Origin: Echinococcus granulosus
Lineage: Eukaryota; Platyhelminthes; Cestoda; Cyclophyllidea; Taeniidae
DNA: 64,000 nucleotides
Direction: 5' to 3'
NCBI RefSeq assembly: GCF_000524195.1
Contig: NW_020170384.1
Location: forward strand, 97,586-161,585
The notes under the pieces are model-generated. The model was given only the letters and a program-made list of their open reading frames with translations, did no database searches and was not told where the DNA came from. The translations under genes were made by a program, and so were the position numbers. This document shows, one piece after another, positions 62,621 through 64,000 of this stretch. The first letter of the stretch is position 1; each line of letters opens with the position of its first letter.

Positions 62621-64000
62621 ATCAGTGGCAGTTTTCTCCCTTCTGTAGTTTAATTGAACTTAGGATTGGGGGGGTCACCCGCATTACGCTATTAAGCATT
62701 TCCCTTAGCGTAACAGGAAATATTACAATTTGCCAGTCGAAAATTACCGTAGGCCCCAAGCCAATGCGATTTACGCTCATTAGCTTATCGGAAACGGTAA
62801 CCTTGCTGGAAAATGTTTCCTTTTGGCTGTGACTTTGTTATGTGAAAGCAGTGTTTACATTACAAGAAATGTGGAAGCTCTCTATCTAATGAGCAGTTTT
62901 AGATAAGTAGAAATTTGTGAAAGTCCCCTAAAGATGAAAGCTGTGATAAACACAGAAGTACATTGAGTGGCTCCCGTGGCCTGATTGTAAAGCCAGAGAG
63001 GCAGGCGGACCCCTTTTAAGACTAAAAGTGCCTTGCCTACCCCAACATCGATATGTTAATTCCGTCTAGTTTTTCATTGAGAATCATAGGTGGGAAAGCA
63101 CATCATCCACTTCTACAAATGGGATTGGAATGGGGTTTACAGCCAAGTAGATCAACGATTCCTTTCTGCATTCTCAAAGTTGTAAGACTCTATATCGTGT
63201 GACTGGAATTCAGGCTCCTCCCAATGCTTATTGTGGATATAAACAATGCAAGGGCTGTATTGCATCCATACGTAGCGACTTATTCTGACACTGCAGGTTC
63301 CGAATAAGCAACCTGGACCCAGGACTCCAATTTATGGATTGTATCATCACCAAAAACTCCTCCTAACAAAAATAAATCCTTTAACATTGAGGAAATGTTT
63401 CTCGGCGCTGATGGCAGGCTGATCAAGGTATATGTGAGCCATGAGCTTCATTGCATTACTTTGATTCAGTTGCTGTTATGCACGGCCTGGATGCCAAAGT
63501 TCATTCCTCGGCATTTGCTGGAGCAATTTTCCTGAGTAAGATGTGAATTTCACCTTAGTTTGGTACCATTTTTTTCAGTCTAATGCAAAAAAGTAAGGTC
63601 GAATTGATTTTTTTTGAAAGGATTTTTAAGCAGCTAAAAAAAACTCATTTCCTTCTCACAAGTTATATCCGATACAACCCTTTTTCCTCGTTTGAATCAC
63701 TTAATAGACTGTCTTTTATGCCCTAAACCTGTTTTGCTGCTATAGAACTTGGAGTAACTGGCCGTGGCGACGCAACAACTTCCGTCATTTAATGTTTCAA
63801 GTTTTGCGTCGTGTCAACGATCAACTGTCTTACAACCACAACATCGCTTTCGCGGCGTTCCTAGCGGATTAAAGATTCCGCCCACTGTTGTGCCACCTTC
63901 AGTAAGCAACAGGTTTAAAAGTATGGAATTTGGTTAATGCCGAAACTGAAATACAATTCTCCTCATTTCCCTTTTTATCGTTAATTCCCCACTAGATTTT

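Larger units (their letters stand above)
61527..64000. other. Right-end intergenic region
   Basis: Upstream of the band 4.1 gene. It contains repeat copies E and F, both inverted, and two weak exon-like segments on the plus strand (63323-63427 and 63802-63901) that could belong to a gene mostly outside the window. Confidence 0.45.

Overview
The window is eukaryotic DNA, AT-rich outside exons, with spliced genes on both strands. The proteins are animal-type (TRIO, PPT1, tetraspanin, SIN1, FBXL4, CHMP1, band 4.1). Very short introns (26-49 nt in several genes) next to introns of 1-2.4 kb, low sequence identity to vertebrates despite the same domain order, and moderate gene density fit a parasitic flatworm. 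A tapeworm is my best guess; a fluke is possible. This comes from gene structure and protein similarity recalled by eye, not from a database search.

Layout. 1-19,656 (-): 5' two thirds or so of a TRIO/Kalirin Rho-GEF gene; 24 exons are resolved, all in phase, 2,054 codons, running off the left edge. 20,994-24,004 (+): complete palmitoyl-protein thioesterase 1, 7 exons. 24,337-30,159 (-): a large multi-EF-hand protein of about 19 exons, convergent with PPT1. 30,956-31,792 (-): intronless tetraspanin. 33,586-39,340 (-): SIN1/MAPKAP1, the TORC2 subunit. 39,549-43,530 (+): FBXL4, divergent from SIN1 across only 208 bp. 45,612-48,817 (+): ESCRT-III subunit CHMP1. 48,818-52,859: repeat-bearing intergenic DNA. 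52,860-61,526 (-): a band 4.1 FERM protein, 10 exons. 61,527-64,000: intergenic DNA with two repeat copies and possible exons of a further gene.

The genes are not an operon or a pathway cluster. They are ordinary cell-signalling, lysosomal, membrane-trafficking and cytoskeletal genes. A diverged dispersed repeat of about 100-130 bp occurs at least six times (32.2, 33.1, 50.2, 50.4, 62.3 and 62.6 kb), including one inverted pair. The most notable points are this repeat family, the narrow shared SIN1/FBXL4 promoter region, the micro-introns (one of 26 nt, one GC-AG), and the orphan EF-hand gene with an internal myristoylation-like start. I see no prokaryotic system, CRISPR array, rRNA, recognisable tRNA or intact transposon.
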